Notes under the pieces: model-generated
Seen by the model: the letters and a program-made list of their open reading frames with translations, nothing else
What the model was told of the DNA's origin: nothing
Database searches by the model: none
NCBI RefSeq assembly: GCF_000758925.1
Contig: NZ_JRNC01000032.1
Location: forward strand, 1 to 64,000
Direction: 5' to 3'
From: Prevotella sp. S7-1-8
GTDB lineage: Bacteria > Bacteroidota > Bacteroidia > Bacteroidales > Bacteroidaceae
Length of the DNA: 64,000 nt
Shown: piece after piece, positions 27,673 through 37,350 of the stretch
Layout of the letters: each line of letters opens with the position of its first letter
How positions within the stretch are numbered: the stretch's first letter is position 1
Program-made: the position numbers and the translations under genes

Positions 27673-27688
27673 CATCAAAAAGAGGCCA

Positions 27689-28720
27689 ATGACGGAAGAC
27701 TTTGATATAAGGGACGAGCAACTGTCCTCAAACGAAAAAGAGTTTGAGAACGCACTTCGCCCGCTACATTTTGACGACTTTAACGGCCAGCCCAAGGTGG
27801 TGGAAAATCTTGAAGTCTTCGTAGAGGCCGCCAAATATCGCGGCGAGCCTTTAGACCATACTTTGCTATACGGCCCCCCCGGATTGGGAAAGACCACGCT
27901 GAGCAACATCATCGCCAACGAGCTTGGCGTAGGTTTCAAACTCACGTCGGGCCCAATTCTCGACAAACCGGGAGACCTCGCCGGCATCCTTACGTCGTTG
28001 GAACCTAACGACGTGCTTTTTATCGACGAGATTCACCGTCTGCAACCGGTGGTGGAAGAGTACCTGTATTCGGCTATGGAGGACTATCGCATTGACATCA
28101 TGATAGACAAAGGACCGTCGGCCAGAAGCATACAGATAGACCTAAATCCTTTCACGCTCGTGGGAGCGACCACTCGGTCGGGCATGCTCACGGCTCCGCT
28201 GCGGGCCCGCTTTGGCATCAACATGCACTTGGAATACTACGACCCCGAGACGCTCAAGCGCATCATCAACCGCTCGGCACGATTGTTGAAAGTGGCGATA
28301 GACAGCGACGCGGCCATCGAGATAGCGCGCCGTAGCAGGGGAACGCCACGTATAGCCAACGGACTGCTGCGTCGCGTGCGAGACTTCGCTCAGGTGAAGG
28401 GCAACGGAACCATCACGACCGACATAGCCCAATTGGCGCTCGGCGCGCTCAACATAGACCAGTACGGACTTGACGAGACTGACAACAAGATATTGTTGAC
28501 CATCATAGAAAAGTTCGGCGGCGGCCCAGTGGGATTGTCCACCATAGCCACCGCCATCGGCGAAGACACCGGAACCGTGGAGGAGGTTTACGAACCGTTT
28601 CTCATCATGGAAGGCTTCGTCAAGCGAACACCACGCGGGCGCATGGCCACAAAGCTCGCCTACGAGCACCTCGGCCGAGACGCGGGGAAAGGCCATGCGT
28701 ACCAACCCCAACTCTTCTGA
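27689..28720 (+). CDS. ruvB: Holliday junction DNA helicase subunit
   Basis: This AAA+ motor drives branch migration of Holliday junctions with RuvA. The start is the ATG at 27689 ([11 protein letters not shown]), giving 343 residues. The Walker A motif [10 protein letters not shown] spans about 61-70, Walker B is [10 protein letters not shown], sensor-1 is [11 protein letters not shown], the arginine region follows in RARFG, and a C-terminal winged-helix DNA-binding domain ends with the RTPRGRMAT block. ruvA and ruvC are not in the window. coaD starts 80 bases downstream on the same strand. Confidence 0.97.
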   Translation: MTEDFDIRDEQLSSNEKEFENALRPLHFDDFNGQPKVVENLEVFVEAAKYRGEPLDHTLLYGPPGLGKTTLSNIIANELGVGFKLTSGPILDKPGDLAGILTSLEPNDVLFIDEIHRLQPVVEEYLYSAMEDYRIDIMIDKGPSARSIQIDLNPFTLVGATTRSGMLTAPLRARFGINMHLEYYDPETLKRIINRSARLLKVAIDSDAAIEIARRSRGTPRIANGLLRRVRDFAQVKGNGTITTDIAQLALGALNIDQYGLDETDNKILLTIIEKFGGGPVGLSTIATAIGEDTGTVEEVYEPFLIMEGFVKRTPRGRMATKLAYEHLGRDAGKGHAYQPQLF

Positions 28721-28800
28721 CACTGACAGGCTTGCAAGCCCCGACCCTTCGCACATTCACCCAATACGCACCCAAGCACCATTCCTCAACGTTTAAGCGC

Positions 28801-29310
28801 ATGAGACAGCAACGACGACCATCCGTGGCACTTTTTGTGGGCACTTTCGACCCTTTCACCATCGGGCACGACAATATCGCCCAACGCGCCCTGACACTCG
28901 TGGACAGGCTTGTCATAGGCGTGGGCGTAAACCCTGACAAGCGCACTCTCTTCTCCGCCGACGAGCGACTGGAGGCTATCCGACAACTATACGCCGACGA
29001 GCCACGCATTACCGTCGAGCTGTACACAGACTTGGCGACAGACTTGGCGCGCAGAGTGGGCGCGCAATTCTTCGTGCGAGGCGTGCGCTCTGTAAAAGAT
29101 TTTGAGTACGAACGCGACCAAGCGGCGTTCAACAAACGGCTTGGCAATATCGAGACGCTGCTGCTATACGCAGAGCCCAAACTCGCCGCGGTCTCCTCCT
29201 CGGCCTATCGCCAACTTGTCTTTTTCCACAAAGACGCCGATTGGATGCTGCCCAAACGCGGAGGACAAGCACGTGAGAATGGCAGCGAGACCAACAACTC
29301 GAAACAGTGA
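28801..29310 (+). CDS. coaD: pantetheine-phosphate adenylyltransferase
   Basis: This enzyme joins ATP and 4'-phosphopantetheine to dephospho-CoA, the penultimate step of coenzyme A synthesis. I start at the ATG at 28801, giving 169 residues, with a basic N-terminal extension of about 8 residues before the core. The nucleotidyltransferase motif is FVGTFDPFTIGHDN, with the (H/T)xGH-type signature. RGVRSVKDFEYERDQAAFN and the C-terminal AVSSSAYRQL (ISSS-like) box are present. The tail adds about 20 charged residues. The ybeY frame overlaps its stop with a GTGA, but I favour the later ATG for ybeY. Confidence 0.95.
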   Translation: MRQQRRPSVALFVGTFDPFTIGHDNIAQRALTLVDRLVIGVGVNPDKRTLFSADERLEAIRQLYADEPRITVELYTDLATDLARRVGAQFFVRGVRSVKDFEYERDQAAFNKRLGNIETLLLYAEPKLAAVSSSAYRQLVFFHKDADWMLPKRGGQARENGSETNNSKQ

Positions 29311-29339
29311 CAATAGCAAGTCCTAACCTATATCAACAG

Positions 29340-29765
29340 ATGATAACGTATCAAGCAGACGGCGTGGAAATGCCGAAAATAAAACATCGCGAAATAACCA
29401 CATGGATAAGGGCGGTTGCCGCCACCTATAACAGACGGGTAGGCGACATCGGCTACATGTTCGTGAACGACGAAAAAATCTTGGAAACGAACAGGCAGTA
29501 CTTGGGACACGACTACTACACCGATGTCATCACCTTCGACTATGACGAGGGGGACATTGTCAGCGGCGACATCGTCATATCAATAGACACGGTGGCAAGC
29601 AACGCCAAGCTGTATGGCAAGTCTTACGACGACGAGCTGTACCGTGTCATCATTCACGGCGTATTGCACCTTTGCGGCATCAACGACAAAGGGCCGGGCG
29701 AGCGCGAAATCATGGAGGCAAACGAAGAGAAAGCCCTCGCGCTGCTAAAAGCGAGGCGAGGATAA
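29340..29765 (+). CDS. ybeY: endoribonuclease, rRNA maturation factor
   Basis: This is a metal-dependent RNase used in 16S rRNA 3'-end maturation and ribosome quality control. I use the ATG at 29340 (MITYQADGVEMPK), giving 141 residues; a GTG overlapping the coaD stop gives an 11-residue longer form without family similarity. The core YYTDVITFDYDEGDIVSGDIVIS is typical. The metal site is HGVLHLCGIND. The usual third His (HGxLHLxGxDH) is Asp here, which I believe is normal for Bacteroidetes YbeY. It is the last gene of ruvB-coaD-ybeY. Confidence 0.93.
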   Translation: MITYQADGVEMPKIKHREITTWIRAVAATYNRRVGDIGYMFVNDEKILETNRQYLGHDYYTDVITFDYDEGDIVSGDIVISIDTVASNAKLYGKSYDDELYRVIIHGVLHLCGINDKGPGEREIMEANEEKALALLKARRG

Positions 29766-29983
29766 CACGCGCGCACGCTCTGACAATGTATTGATGACAT
29801 TTATACAGTCGTTATCCACCGCCTCTTTCGCAGGATAGCGACACGCTGTCCGCGCCAGACAAGCCACAAAGGGGGGCTTCCCGTCCGCACAACGAGGAGT
29901 GTGCCGAATATTCTTGCCATGAAGAAAAACGGGCATGGGAGCGAGGGCGCGAACACAAAACGTAAGGAAGGAAAGGCAGGCGC
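29766..29983. other. convergent gap, nothing recognised
   Basis: The 218 bases between ybeY and the S41 protease gene contain no gene and no clear terminator hairpin. Confidence 0.5.
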
Positions 29984-31585
29984 CTATTTCATCAACTCGT
30001 CCACGGCACGCATGACAATGTGGTTTTGCTCGTTCATCACTTGAAAATACTCGGTCATATCCCACAAATCGCGAGCCACCAGGGCTTTGAGCTGTATGCG
30101 CAGAGAAAGCAACGTGGCCACCAGTTCCGCGTTGTCCTTGGGCGTGACGTTTTGTTTCTTGCCCTCGGCGATGATTTCGTCGATGACTTTTTGCGGGATT
30201 TCAAACTTGCCATTGAACGTGGGGAAGTCGGGATACTGCTTTTTCAACTGTTTGCGACACTCGTCAACATACCTCAAATTGGCGCTGACAATGATGCCCT
30301 TGGCCGCCAACTGCCTATGCATAGAAGTGAACTGCGTAGTGTCGAGGGGCACAAAGATGTCGGGCATGATACCACCTCCACCATAAACCGGGCGGTGGAG
30401 ACCCAGGGTGTAATATTTCAGGCTGTCAGCAAAATGTACGCTGTCAGACGAATACAGTTCTCCGTGCTTGAACCGTTCGTCCAACTCTCGGTCATAATCC
30501 TTGCGGTCTCCCTTGGTGTAAGGTTTCTGTATGCATCGACCGGATGGCGTGTAGTAATGGGCGATGGTAAGCCTCAGCATGCTGCCATCGGGAAAATCGA
30601 CGGGGCGTTGCACCAATCCTTTTCCAAAACTACGCCGTCCAATCACCACGCCTCGGTCTTGGTCTTGTATGGCCCCGGTCACTATCTCCGCGGCAGAAGC
30701 TGAAAACTCGTTGATAAGGACCGCCACCTTTCCTTGGAGCAAAGAGCCATTGCCTTGCGCTCTGTATTCTTGGACGCGAGACTTACGGCCCCGTGTATAG
30801 ACTATCAGGTCGTCATGGCGCAAAAACTCATTGGCAATGGCAACGGCCGCCTGCAGGTAACCACCACCGTTATCCTGCAAATCGAGTATCAAATGGCGCA
30901 TGCCCCGAGCCTGCAAAGATTTGACGCACGACATGAACTCTTTATAAGTGGTGGCCCCGAAGCTTCCTATGCGAATGTAGCCTATACCAGGCCGTATCAT
31001 GTAATAGCCGTCTATGGTCTTCATGGGGATTTTGTCGCGCGTCACCGTAAAACTCAACGTATCTTTGATACCACGCCGCACCACGCCCAAACGCACCTTG
31101 GTGCCTTTGCGGCCACGCAGCTTTCGCAATATCTCCTCACGTGGCATCTTGACGCCAGCAATGGCTGTATCGTTGACCATCACGATGCGGTCGCCAGGCA
31201 AGATGCCAGCTTTCTCAGATGGTCCGTTAACGATGGTCTGTATGACGAGCAGCGTGTCTTGCTGCATGTTGAACTGTATGCCGATGCCATCAAACGACCC
31301 ATTAAGCGATTCTTGCATGAGCTTGGTCTCCTTGGCGGTGGTGTACGAGGAGTGAGGGTCGAGCTTCTCAAGCATGCCGCGAATGCCATCCTCCACCAAT
31401 TTCTGCTCATCGACAGAATCTACATACATGTTGGTGATGGCCATCTCGGCTATTTGCAACTTTCTGAAAGGTGACTTGCTGCCAAAATTCAGCCGTAATT
31501 GCGCGTTGGCGGGTGAGAGAGCTAAAAGCGCCAATACAGCCAAGCACACAGGCTTGGCGCATCTCCTAATGATATTTGTTGGCAT
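29984..31585 (-). CDS. S41 family C-terminal processing peptidase
   Basis: This exported serine protease of the CtpA/Prc type has 533 residues. The signal peptide is at 1-28 (CLAVLALLALSPANA). A PDZ domain runs from about 90 to 165 (GIGIQFNMQQDTLLVIQTIV, GIRPGD-like AGILPGDRIVMVND). The S41 core includes the fold signature LDLQDNGGGYLQAAV. The catalytic pair appears as Ser307 in NEFSASAAEI and Lys332 in SFGKGLVQ, 25 residues apart as in E. coli Prc. It would cleave C-terminal tails of envelope proteins. It follows parE after 19 bases on the same strand, so co-transcription is likely. Confidence 0.93.
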   Translation of the reverse strand: MPTNIIRRCAKPVCLAVLALLALSPANAQLRLNFGSKSPFRKLQIAEMAITNMYVDSVDEQKLVEDGIRGMLEKLDPHSSYTTAKETKLMQESLNGSFDGIGIQFNMQQDTLLVIQTIVNGPSEKAGILPGDRIVMVNDTAIAGVKMPREEILRKLRGRKGTKVRLGVVRRGIKDTLSFTVTRDKIPMKTIDGYYMIRPGIGYIRIGSFGATTYKEFMSCVKSLQARGMRHLILDLQDNGGGYLQAAVAIANEFLRHDDLIVYTRGRKSRVQEYRAQGNGSLLQGKVAVLINEFSASAAEIVTGAIQDQDRGVVIGRRSFGKGLVQRPVDFPDGSMLRLTIAHYYTPSGRCIQKPYTKGDRKDYDRELDERFKHGELYSSDSVHFADSLKYYTLGLHRPVYGGGGIMPDIFVPLDTTQFTSMHRQLAAKGIIVSANLRYVDECRKQLKKQYPDFPTFNGKFEIPQKVIDEIIAEGKKQNVTPKDNAELVATLLSLRIQLKALVARDLWDMTEYFQVMNEQNHIVMRAVDELMK

Positions 31586-31604
31586 TTGTCGGTATGGTGG
31601 TTGA

Positions 31605-33599
31605 TTAGTTTAATTGCTCGTTATCATCATCGACGCTGTTATCCTCTACCACAAGGTTGTCTATGATGAAGTTTTGGCGCTCCATGGTGTTTTTACCCAT
31701 ATAGTACTCGAGAAGTTTTTGTACTTGGTCGTTCTTGTGAAGGGTGACCTGCTCCAACCGCATGTCCGGGCCGATGAAATGGACAAATTCATCGGGCGAG
31801 ATCTCTCCAAGCCCTTTGAAGCGAGTGATCTCCGGGTCTGGGCCTAACGCGCTGATGGCCTCCAAGCGTTCTTCGTCGGTATAGCAATAGCGAGTGATGA
31901 AGTCACTTTTTTTCTCTCCCTTGGCCAACCGGGCGTCTGTCTCGGCTATAACCTTCTTGTTCTTGATTTTAGAACGGCGATTTCGCACCCTGAAGAGAGG
32001 CGTCTGAAGCACAAACACATGTCCTTTCTTAATAAGCTCAGGATAGAACTGCAAGAAAAACGTGATGATGAGCAATCGTATATGCATACCGTCCACGTCG
32101 GCGTCCGTGGCCACTATCACTTTGTTGTAACGCAAATTGTCCAAACCATCCTCTATGTCCAACGCGGCTTGGAGCAGATTGAACTCCTCGTTCTCGTAGA
32201 CAACCTTTTTTGTCAAGCCAAAAGAGTTGAGTGGTTTGCCACGCAACGAGAACACCGCCTGCGTGTTGACGTCGCGGCTCTTGGTGATGCTTCCACTGGC
32301 CGAGTCGCCCTCGGTGATAAAGATGGAGGCTTCCTCCTTGCGGTCATCTTTAGCGTCGGAGAAGTGCACACGGCAGTCGCGCAACTTGCGATTGTGCAAA
32401 TTGGCTTTCTTGGCACGCTCACGCGCCAACTTGGTTATGCCCGCCATCGACTTGCGCTCGCGCTCGCTCTCCTTGATCTTGGCCTCCAAAACATCCGCCA
32501 CGTCTTCTTTGTGAATGTGGAGGTAGTTGTCCACCTCTCGCTTAATAAAGTCGCCCACATATTTGTTGATGGTGTCTCCGTTAGGCTCCATGACAGTGGA
32601 ACCGAGCTTTATCTTGGTTTGGCTCTCAAAAACAGGTTCCTCCACGTTGATGGCAATGGCCGCGACGATACCGTTACGGATGTCGGTGTACTCATAGTTC
32701 TTGTCGTAAAACTCCTTGATAGTCTTGGCAATGTGCTCCTTGAACGCACTCTGATGAGTACCTCCCTGTGTGGTATGCTGCCCATTTACGAAGCTGTGGT
32801 ACTCTTCTCCGTACTGGTTGGTGTGCGTGAAAGCTATCTCAATGTCTTCTCCCTTGATGTGCACGATGGGATAAAGGCCATCGACGGTCATGTTGTCGTT
32901 GAGCAAATCTTCCAAGCCGTTGCGACTCTTGATACGCCGACCGTTGTACATAATGGTAAGCCCGGCGTTGAGATAAGTGTAGTTGCGAAGCATGGTTTCC
33001 ACGTACTCGTCGCGGAAACGATAATTCTTGAACAACGTGTCGTCAGGCTCAAAAAAGATGAACGTGCCATTCTCATCATTGTTTTTCTTGGTGACATCGC
33101 TCTTGAGCGTTCCTCTCTCAAACACAAGCTCGCGCACCTTGCCGTCGCGATAGCTCCTCACCTCAAAATGGGAGCTCAGCGCGTTGACCGCCTTGACGCC
33201 CACGCCATTGAGCCCCACGCTCTTCTTGAAAGCCTTGGAGTCGTACTTTCCGCCCGTGTTGAGCATGGACACAGCCTCTACCAGCTTGCCCTGCGGTATG
33301 CCACGACCATAGTCGCGAACGGTCACGCGCAGGTTGTCGTCCATGTCTACCTCTATGCGGTCGCCAGCGTTCATCTTGAACTCGTCAATGGAATTGTCGA
33401 CAACCTCTTTGAGAAGCACGTAAATTCCGTCCTCGGGCAGACTGCCATCTCCCAACCTTCCGATATACATACCAGGTCGCGTACGCACATGCTCCATGTC
33501 GCTAAGATGGCGAATGTTATCGTCTGTGTACTCCACCGACCCTTGGGCCGAGGTTTGTCCGGACTGGTTGGCCTTCAAAAGATTGTCATCTGTCATCAT
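31605..33599 (-). CDS. parE: DNA topoisomerase IV subunit B
   Basis: This is the ATPase subunit of topoisomerase IV, which decatenates daughter chromosomes with ParC. The product has 664 residues. GHKL ATPase motifs: [14 protein letters not shown] with the catalytic Glu, [23 protein letters not shown], and QYGEEYHSF as the transducer entry. The TOPRIM domain has EGDSASGSI and [14 protein letters not shown]. ParE rather than GyrB is my reading of the N-terminus ([17 protein letters not shown] with the [11 protein letters not shown] insert); parC is not in the window. An ATG one codon later is also possible. It lies just upstream of the S41 protease gene. Confidence 0.9.
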   Translation of the reverse strand: MMTDDNLLKANQSGQTSAQGSVEYTDDNIRHLSDMEHVRTRPGMYIGRLGDGSLPEDGIYVLLKEVVDNSIDEFKMNAGDRIEVDMDDNLRVTVRDYGRGIPQGKLVEAVSMLNTGGKYDSKAFKKSVGLNGVGVKAVNALSSHFEVRSYRDGKVRELVFERGTLKSDVTKKNNDENGTFIFFEPDDTLFKNYRFRDEYVETMLRNYTYLNAGLTIMYNGRRIKSRNGLEDLLNDNMTVDGLYPIVHIKGEDIEIAFTHTNQYGEEYHSFVNGQHTTQGGTHQSAFKEHIAKTIKEFYDKNYEYTDIRNGIVAAIAINVEEPVFESQTKIKLGSTVMEPNGDTINKYVGDFIKREVDNYLHIHKEDVADVLEAKIKESERERKSMAGITKLARERAKKANLHNRKLRDCRVHFSDAKDDRKEEASIFITEGDSASGSITKSRDVNTQAVFSLRGKPLNSFGLTKKVVYENEEFNLLQAALDIEDGLDNLRYNKVIVATDADVDGMHIRLLIITFFLQFYPELIKKGHVFVLQTPLFRVRNRRSKIKNKKVIAETDARLAKGEKKSDFITRYCYTDEERLEAISALGPDPEITRFKGLGEISPDEFVHFIGPDMRLEQVTLHKNDQVQKLLEYYMGKNTMERQNFIIDNLVVEDNSVDDDNEQLN

Positions 33600-33759
33600 T
33601 ATTGACCTTTCTGGTATTTATCGAGAAAAACGGAATATTAAAAATTAAACTAACAAAAATAAAAGAAACAACGCCACCAAGACCGCACAGTGAGACGCAC
33701 GCACAAATAGAGCACCGTGGCATCGTCCCCGAACAGCAAAGTGAAGTTGGCGCGCGGAA

Positions 33760-34899
33760 CTATATTTTCTTGCGATAGCAACGACGAGCCTTGTGGTTTT
33801 CGTGCTCGAACATTTCCCACTGTCCCTGCACACCAGTGTTGGTTACCATCTCCACCTGACTTTCTCCCCACTTGAAACCATACTTGATGTAGCGTGGGAT
33901 GAGGTCGTTAAACATCAGGGCGTTGGCGCCTTTTGAGCGATATTCAGGCAGCACGCCTATTAGCAGCAGGTCCAACCCCTCAGTCTTATGGAACTTGACG
34001 GCGCGCAAAAGATGCCACCAGCCAAAGGGAAGCAGGCGGCCGCGACGGCACTTCTTCAGGGCTTTTGATATAGAGGGAATGGTGATGGCTATGCCCACCT
34101 CCTTGTCATTGTCATTGCCATCCACGACGACCGTTACCAAATCAAAATCGATTACGGGCAAGAACATTTTGACGTATTGGTCTATCTGCTTGTCTGTAAG
34201 GCTCACGAAACCGTAAAGGTCTACATAGGTGGCGTTGATGATATGGAACAGCTTGCGCGCGTAACCCTCGCGCACCTCACGCGGAGTGACCTTTTTGACA
34301 TGGAGATTGTACCGGTTCTCTATCATCTCAGAAATCTTGACCAATTTTTCGGGCACTTTATCAGGCACGTGGATGAGGTATTCCACATAGTCATTGTCTT
34401 TCTCAAACCCTCCAAGACGCTCTATGTGCCGCGGATAGTATGGATAATTATAGAGCGTGGCGGCCGTGCTCAAACGGTCGAAACCAAAGGTAAGCATGCC
34501 CTCGCGGTCCATATCCGAGAAACCAAGAGGCCCTATCATGTGGGTCATGCCCTTGCGGCGGCCATAACCGGCCACGGCATCAAAGAGCGCGCGGCTCACG
34601 TCAATGTCGTCAACAAAGTCCAACCAGCCGAAACGCACGTCTTTATTGTCCCACCGATCGTTGGCGCGATGATTGATGATAGCAGCCACCCTGCCCACCA
34701 AACGGCCATCTTTGTAGGCTAAAAAATACTCTGCCTCGCAAAAATCGAATGCCGCGTTTTTATCCTTGCTCAGCGCGTTTATCTCGTCACTATAGAGAGA
34801 TGGCACGTCGTAAGGGCAATCCTCGTAAAGTTTGTAATGAAACTCTATGAAAGCCTTGAGGTCTTTTTTGGTCTCAACTTTCTTTATTTCTATCGCCAT
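33760..34899 (-). CDS. GNAT-like N-acetyltransferase domain protein
   Basis: This 379-residue cytoplasmic protein is conserved in Bacteroidetes. The N-terminal part (LKAFIEFHYKLYEDCPYDVP) leads into an acetyltransferase-like segment (AEYFLAYKDGRLVGRVAAII) with the usual strand pattern for acetyl-CoA binding, then MIGPLGFSDMDREGMLTFGF. The C-terminal half is a second GNAT-like segment with LLLIGVLPEYRSKGANALMF, containing the Q/RxxGxG/A-like CoA loop. It is often annotated only as hypothetical or GNAT; the substrate is unknown. The 160 bases between it and parE hold no gene. It has a canonical promoter. Confidence 0.75.
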   Translation of the reverse strand: MAIEIKKVETKKDLKAFIEFHYKLYEDCPYDVPSLYSDEINALSKDKNAAFDFCEAEYFLAYKDGRLVGRVAAIINHRANDRWDNKDVRFGWLDFVDDIDVSRALFDAVAGYGRRKGMTHMIGPLGFSDMDREGMLTFGFDRLSTAATLYNYPYYPRHIERLGGFEKDNDYVEYLIHVPDKVPEKLVKISEMIENRYNLHVKKVTPREVREGYARKLFHIINATYVDLYGFVSLTDKQIDQYVKMFLPVIDFDLVTVVVDGNDNDKEVGIAITIPSISKALKKCRRGRLLPFGWWHLLRAVKFHKTEGLDLLLIGVLPEYRSKGANALMFNDLIPRYIKYGFKWGESQVEMVTNTGVQGQWEMFEHENHKARRCYRKKI

Positions 34900-34938
34900 T
34901 GATAATATAATAATATGATGTTAAAACGTTTTAATATG

Positions 34939-34970
34939 CAAAAGTAGCAATTTTAAACACATTGAGCAAA
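34939..34970 (-). promoter_or_regulatory. canonical promoter of the GNAT-like gene
   Basis: The minus strand reads TTTG (34970-34967), a 20-base spacer, then TACTTTTG (34946-34939). Both halves match the Bacteroidetes promoter. The start codon at 34899 lies 40 bases further on. Confidence 0.72.
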
Positions 34971-35008
34971 AAGAAACGCCAAAATTATAAGACAGGACCT
35001 AAAAAACG

Positions 35009-35053
35009 GTCTTGTCGTATTTTGAGCGTGTCTTCATGCTCAAAATACAAGAC
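35009..35053. terminator. stable hairpin between divergent units
   Basis: Arms GTCTTGTCGTATTTTGAGC and GCTCAAAATACAAGAC pair over 16 bases with a two-base bulge and a 10-base loop. No coding gene ends here. It may be an intrinsic RNA structure, the terminator of an unseen small RNA, or a repeat remnant. Confidence 0.4.
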
Positions 35054-35469
35054 GGGGGATGGAGCGCGGCATGTCCCGTTGCTGAACAAGCACGAGTTTT
35101 GACGTGAGTGGATAAGCGAATATGACAACGCTCAACATACATTTACTTTTTACGCCATACAGGTTGATGATTTCCGCGGCTATCCATTGCCTGTTCGCTT
35201 CCTGTCAAAAAAAGAGATGGCACACTTCGCGGTTTGCCCACAAGAATGAAAAGGAAACCGACAAACACCTTGTCACCATGCGCCGTATTGCCAAAATAAA
35301 AACTCGAAAATATCTGACAAAACCCCTCGCACGCTTGGCTTATTTGAAAATTACGCCGACTTGGTTGAAAATAAACGAAAAATATAGACACTTGGATAAT
35401 CTGCTATAAGTCAACATGTTGCAAAAATATCATCATTTTGCCAACGACAAGCCACTCTCAAGAAGACAC

Positions 35470-35595
35470 GTTTAGGCACTAATGGCATGGCGTTTTGTGC
35501 CTGAACGCATCATGATTGGGCCGTAAACGAAGCATGAATAAAACCTATTGGGCACGCGATTAAGCCTTAATGGGCAATTGACGTGTGACAAATGG
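35470..35595. repeat. intergenic repeat copy C (TTAAACGC family)
   Basis: This copy contains AACGCATCATGATTGGGC, CATGAATA and ATTAAGCCTTAAT (35559-35571) followed by GGGCAATTG. It shares GCATCATGA with copy B and the AAGCCTTAA core with copy D. Confidence 0.55.
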
Positions 35596-35757
35596 TCATG
35601 ATAAAATGATTTTTTTGCGGAAAAAAGATGGGCCATACGCTTAACCCCTCAAAAATGGACGCTATTTCACTACAAAAAAGAGGGAAGGTTTTTGTGATGT
35701 TTTCTTAACAAAAAACAAGAACGCCACTTCATTGAAAGAATTGCGAAGACTTGAGCG

Positions 35758-36993
35758 TTAGTCTTGTGAAACGGATGTCTTGGAGGTGATGACAAGTACG
35801 TGCCGCCCTTGCCATGTGGTTGCGAATATATAGACGGAGCCACCATCTTGCAATTTTAGCCGCTTGCGAAGCTCGGCTACCGACAGTGGGAAGTTGCGAA
35901 CGGAAATATTGGCCTGCCGTAGCCCGTGGAGATTTTGCCTAAGTTCTCGCTTGCCAAGCGTGCTTACAGCAAGAATACGAAATTGCCGACCGGGGAAATT
36001 AGGGACGGTATGGGGAGAGACGAACAAATGGGAGTTGGCGTCTATGGGGCGCACGTCAAAACGCATGGCGAGCTCTGCGAAGCAGCCTGACTTCATGACG
36101 GCGGCATTAGGGACAAGGAGCGTGCCCGTGGGCGAGACAGAGATGGTAGCAGTAGGCAAATTGCCGCTACCCGCATTGGTTAACCGTGGGTGAAACGCGA
36201 AAATGTCCGCGTCGTTGGAACAGACCACACGCAGGTCGTGGCGGCCATGGGCAAGCACGAGCAAAAGCTCCTTGCACTCGTTGCCTACGGCTATGATATG
36301 TACCTCTGAGACGTTGCCTCCCGTGTCCATAGCCGCGACAGCGGCATGCCAATCGAGCATGGGCGAGAGTTTGAGGATGACATAATCGGCCTTGCGCATC
36401 AGCTCGTCGCGAAAGGCCACGACATCGGGGGTACAATCGCCCAAGGCAACAACTTTCTGCCCGTGGGCATCGCGACGAGCGGGATCCATATATATGACAA
36501 TGGGTGCGGCCGTGTCTGGCTTGGATTGACGGTGTAGCCACTCCACCCCATCGTCACATATCACCTCGGCATGCGGCAGGCCGAGCAGTTCGAAATTGTG
36601 CCGGGCCACCGCGCACAAGGCCGGATCGCGCTCCACGTAAATAGATTTGCGAAAACCGCGAGACATAAACGAGAAGTCGACACCAAAGCCACCAGTGAGA
36701 TCGATTAGCGTGGATTGATCCAAGAAACTGCCCAAAAGGCGAGCCAAGATGCGCTGTTTGTATATGGCGGTGACCTCAGAGCTGCATTGTTCCATATTGA
36801 GATGTGGCGGATAGACTATACCGTCGATCGTGGCCCATGTGGGCAACTTGGAGCGAGCCATCTGCCATCCTTGTATCTGGACCAAGGCATAGCTCATGTT
36901 CACGTTTGGGAACTTGTCGGCCATGAAGGCCAAACGGCGCACGTCATCACCACGATGAAGCGTGATGAATGTATGGGTGTCTATCTCTTTCAT
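35758..36993 (-). CDS. SAM-dependent methyltransferase with THUMP-like domain
   Basis: This 411-residue cytoplasmic protein starts at the ATG at 36993 (MKEIDTHTFITLHRGDD). The centre holds a class I methyltransferase fold with SAM motif I LIDLTGGFGVDFSFM, an acidic residue in IYVERDPAL, and the catalytic-type motif VIYMDPARRD. The C-terminal third (VRNFPLSVAELRKRLKLQDG) is the THUMP-like domain found in Bacteroidetes proteins and implies RNA binding. The target RNA is unknown. A TAACTTTG element ends only 7 bases before the start codon, so the mRNA may be leaderless. Confidence 0.88.
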   Translation of the reverse strand: MKEIDTHTFITLHRGDDVRRLAFMADKFPNVNMSYALVQIQGWQMARSKLPTWATIDGIVYPPHLNMEQCSSEVTAIYKQRILARLLGSFLDQSTLIDLTGGFGVDFSFMSRGFRKSIYVERDPALCAVARHNFELLGLPHAEVICDDGVEWLHRQSKPDTAAPIVIYMDPARRDAHGQKVVALGDCTPDVVAFRDELMRKADYVILKLSPMLDWHAAVAAMDTGGNVSEVHIIAVGNECKELLLVLAHGRHDLRVVCSNDADIFAFHPRLTNAGSGNLPTATISVSPTGTLLVPNAAVMKSGCFAELAMRFDVRPIDANSHLFVSPHTVPNFPGRQFRILAVSTLGKRELRQNLHGLRQANISVRNFPLSVAELRKRLKLQDGGSVYIFATTWQGRHVLVITSKTSVSQD

Positions 36994-36999
36994 ACATGA

Positions 37000-37007
37000 C
37001 AAAGTTA
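37000..37007 (-). promoter_or_regulatory. predicted promoter of the methyltransferase gene, touching the ATG
   Basis: The minus strand reads TAACTTTG, whose last base is 7 bases before the start codon at 36993. This leaves room for a leader of only a few bases. Confidence 0.5.
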
Positions 37008-37080
37008 CTTATAAATAAACGAAAATATTAAGAGATTAACGTTTTTTATGTCAGATTGCAACTAATGTGTCAGCTTTTTG

Positions 37081-37112
37081 TTTGGATATTCAAAATGTTA
37101 TGATTATATTTG
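37081..37112 (+). promoter_or_regulatory. canonical promoter of the 41-residue small-protein gene
   Basis: TTTG (37081-37084), a 20-base spacer and TATATTTG (37105-37112) match both halves of the Bacteroidetes promoter at the normal spacing. The next gene downstream on this strand is the small ORF at 37148. Confidence 0.75.
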
Positions 37113-37147
37113 TGATGGTAGAAAGACCTTGGTTAACAATCAATTAA

Positions 37148-37273
37148 ATGCACCCCAGAATGAAAAAAGATCCTAAAGACTTAGCGGGTGTCCACGAAGA
37201 GCGAGAATTTCTTGCCAATGAGCCGGACACCAACCCTACCGAGGAAATGGGTGGAGAGGCTTGGCACTTATGA
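37148..37273 (+). CDS. unrecognised 41-residue acidic small protein
   Basis: This ORF is too short for usual gene calling, but it sits in a complete transcription unit: a canonical promoter 36 bases upstream and a strong terminator 80 bases downstream. The product begins MHPRMKKDPKDLAGVHEER and ends TEEMGGEAWHL. It is hydrophilic and rich in Glu and Asp, with no membrane segment, signal peptide or metal motif. An alternative start is the in-frame ATG at 37160, giving 37 residues. Its place on the plus strand between two minus-strand transcription units means the promoter serves nothing else. I do not recognise the family. It may be a regulatory or ribosome-associated small protein, or the RNA may be the functional product. 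Confidence 0.6.
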   Translation: MHPRMKKDPKDLAGVHEEREFLANEPDTNPTEEMGGEAWHL

Positions 37274-37350
37274 TAGCGATCCTATAGCGCCCACTCAAGA
37301 CTTCTAATAGAAGATGGACCCAAGGCGGCTGCTTTCCGCGCTTATATGGA

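Larger units (their letters stand above)
26708..27688. other. long gap of about 1 kb without a convincing gene
   Basis: Several open frames cross this gap, the longest 133 codons on the plus strand (27304-27705), but none has recognisable motifs or a sensible start, and the longest runs into ruvB in another frame. The gap holds promoter elements at both ends and one copy of the TTAAACGC-type intergenic repeat in the middle. It could contain an RNA gene I cannot recognise or the decayed remains of a gene. Confidence 0.5.
34900..35757. other. gap of about 860 bases without a convincing gene
   Basis: The gap holds the promoter of the acetyltransferase gene, a strong hairpin at 35009-35053 and one copy of the TTAAACGC-type repeat. 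A 95-codon frame at 35122-35409 has no recognisable motif, promoter or start context, and I do not call it a gene. Confidence 0.5.

Noticed and set aside
27304-27705. 133-codon plus-strand frame before ruvB
   Set aside because: It has no recognisable motif, begins inside repeat copy B and runs 17 bases into ruvB in a different frame past the ruvB promoter; it reads like a chance frame.
35122-35409. 95-codon frame in the gap upstream of the methyltransferase gene
   Set aside because: Basic, low-similarity translation without promoter element or start context; no domain recognised.
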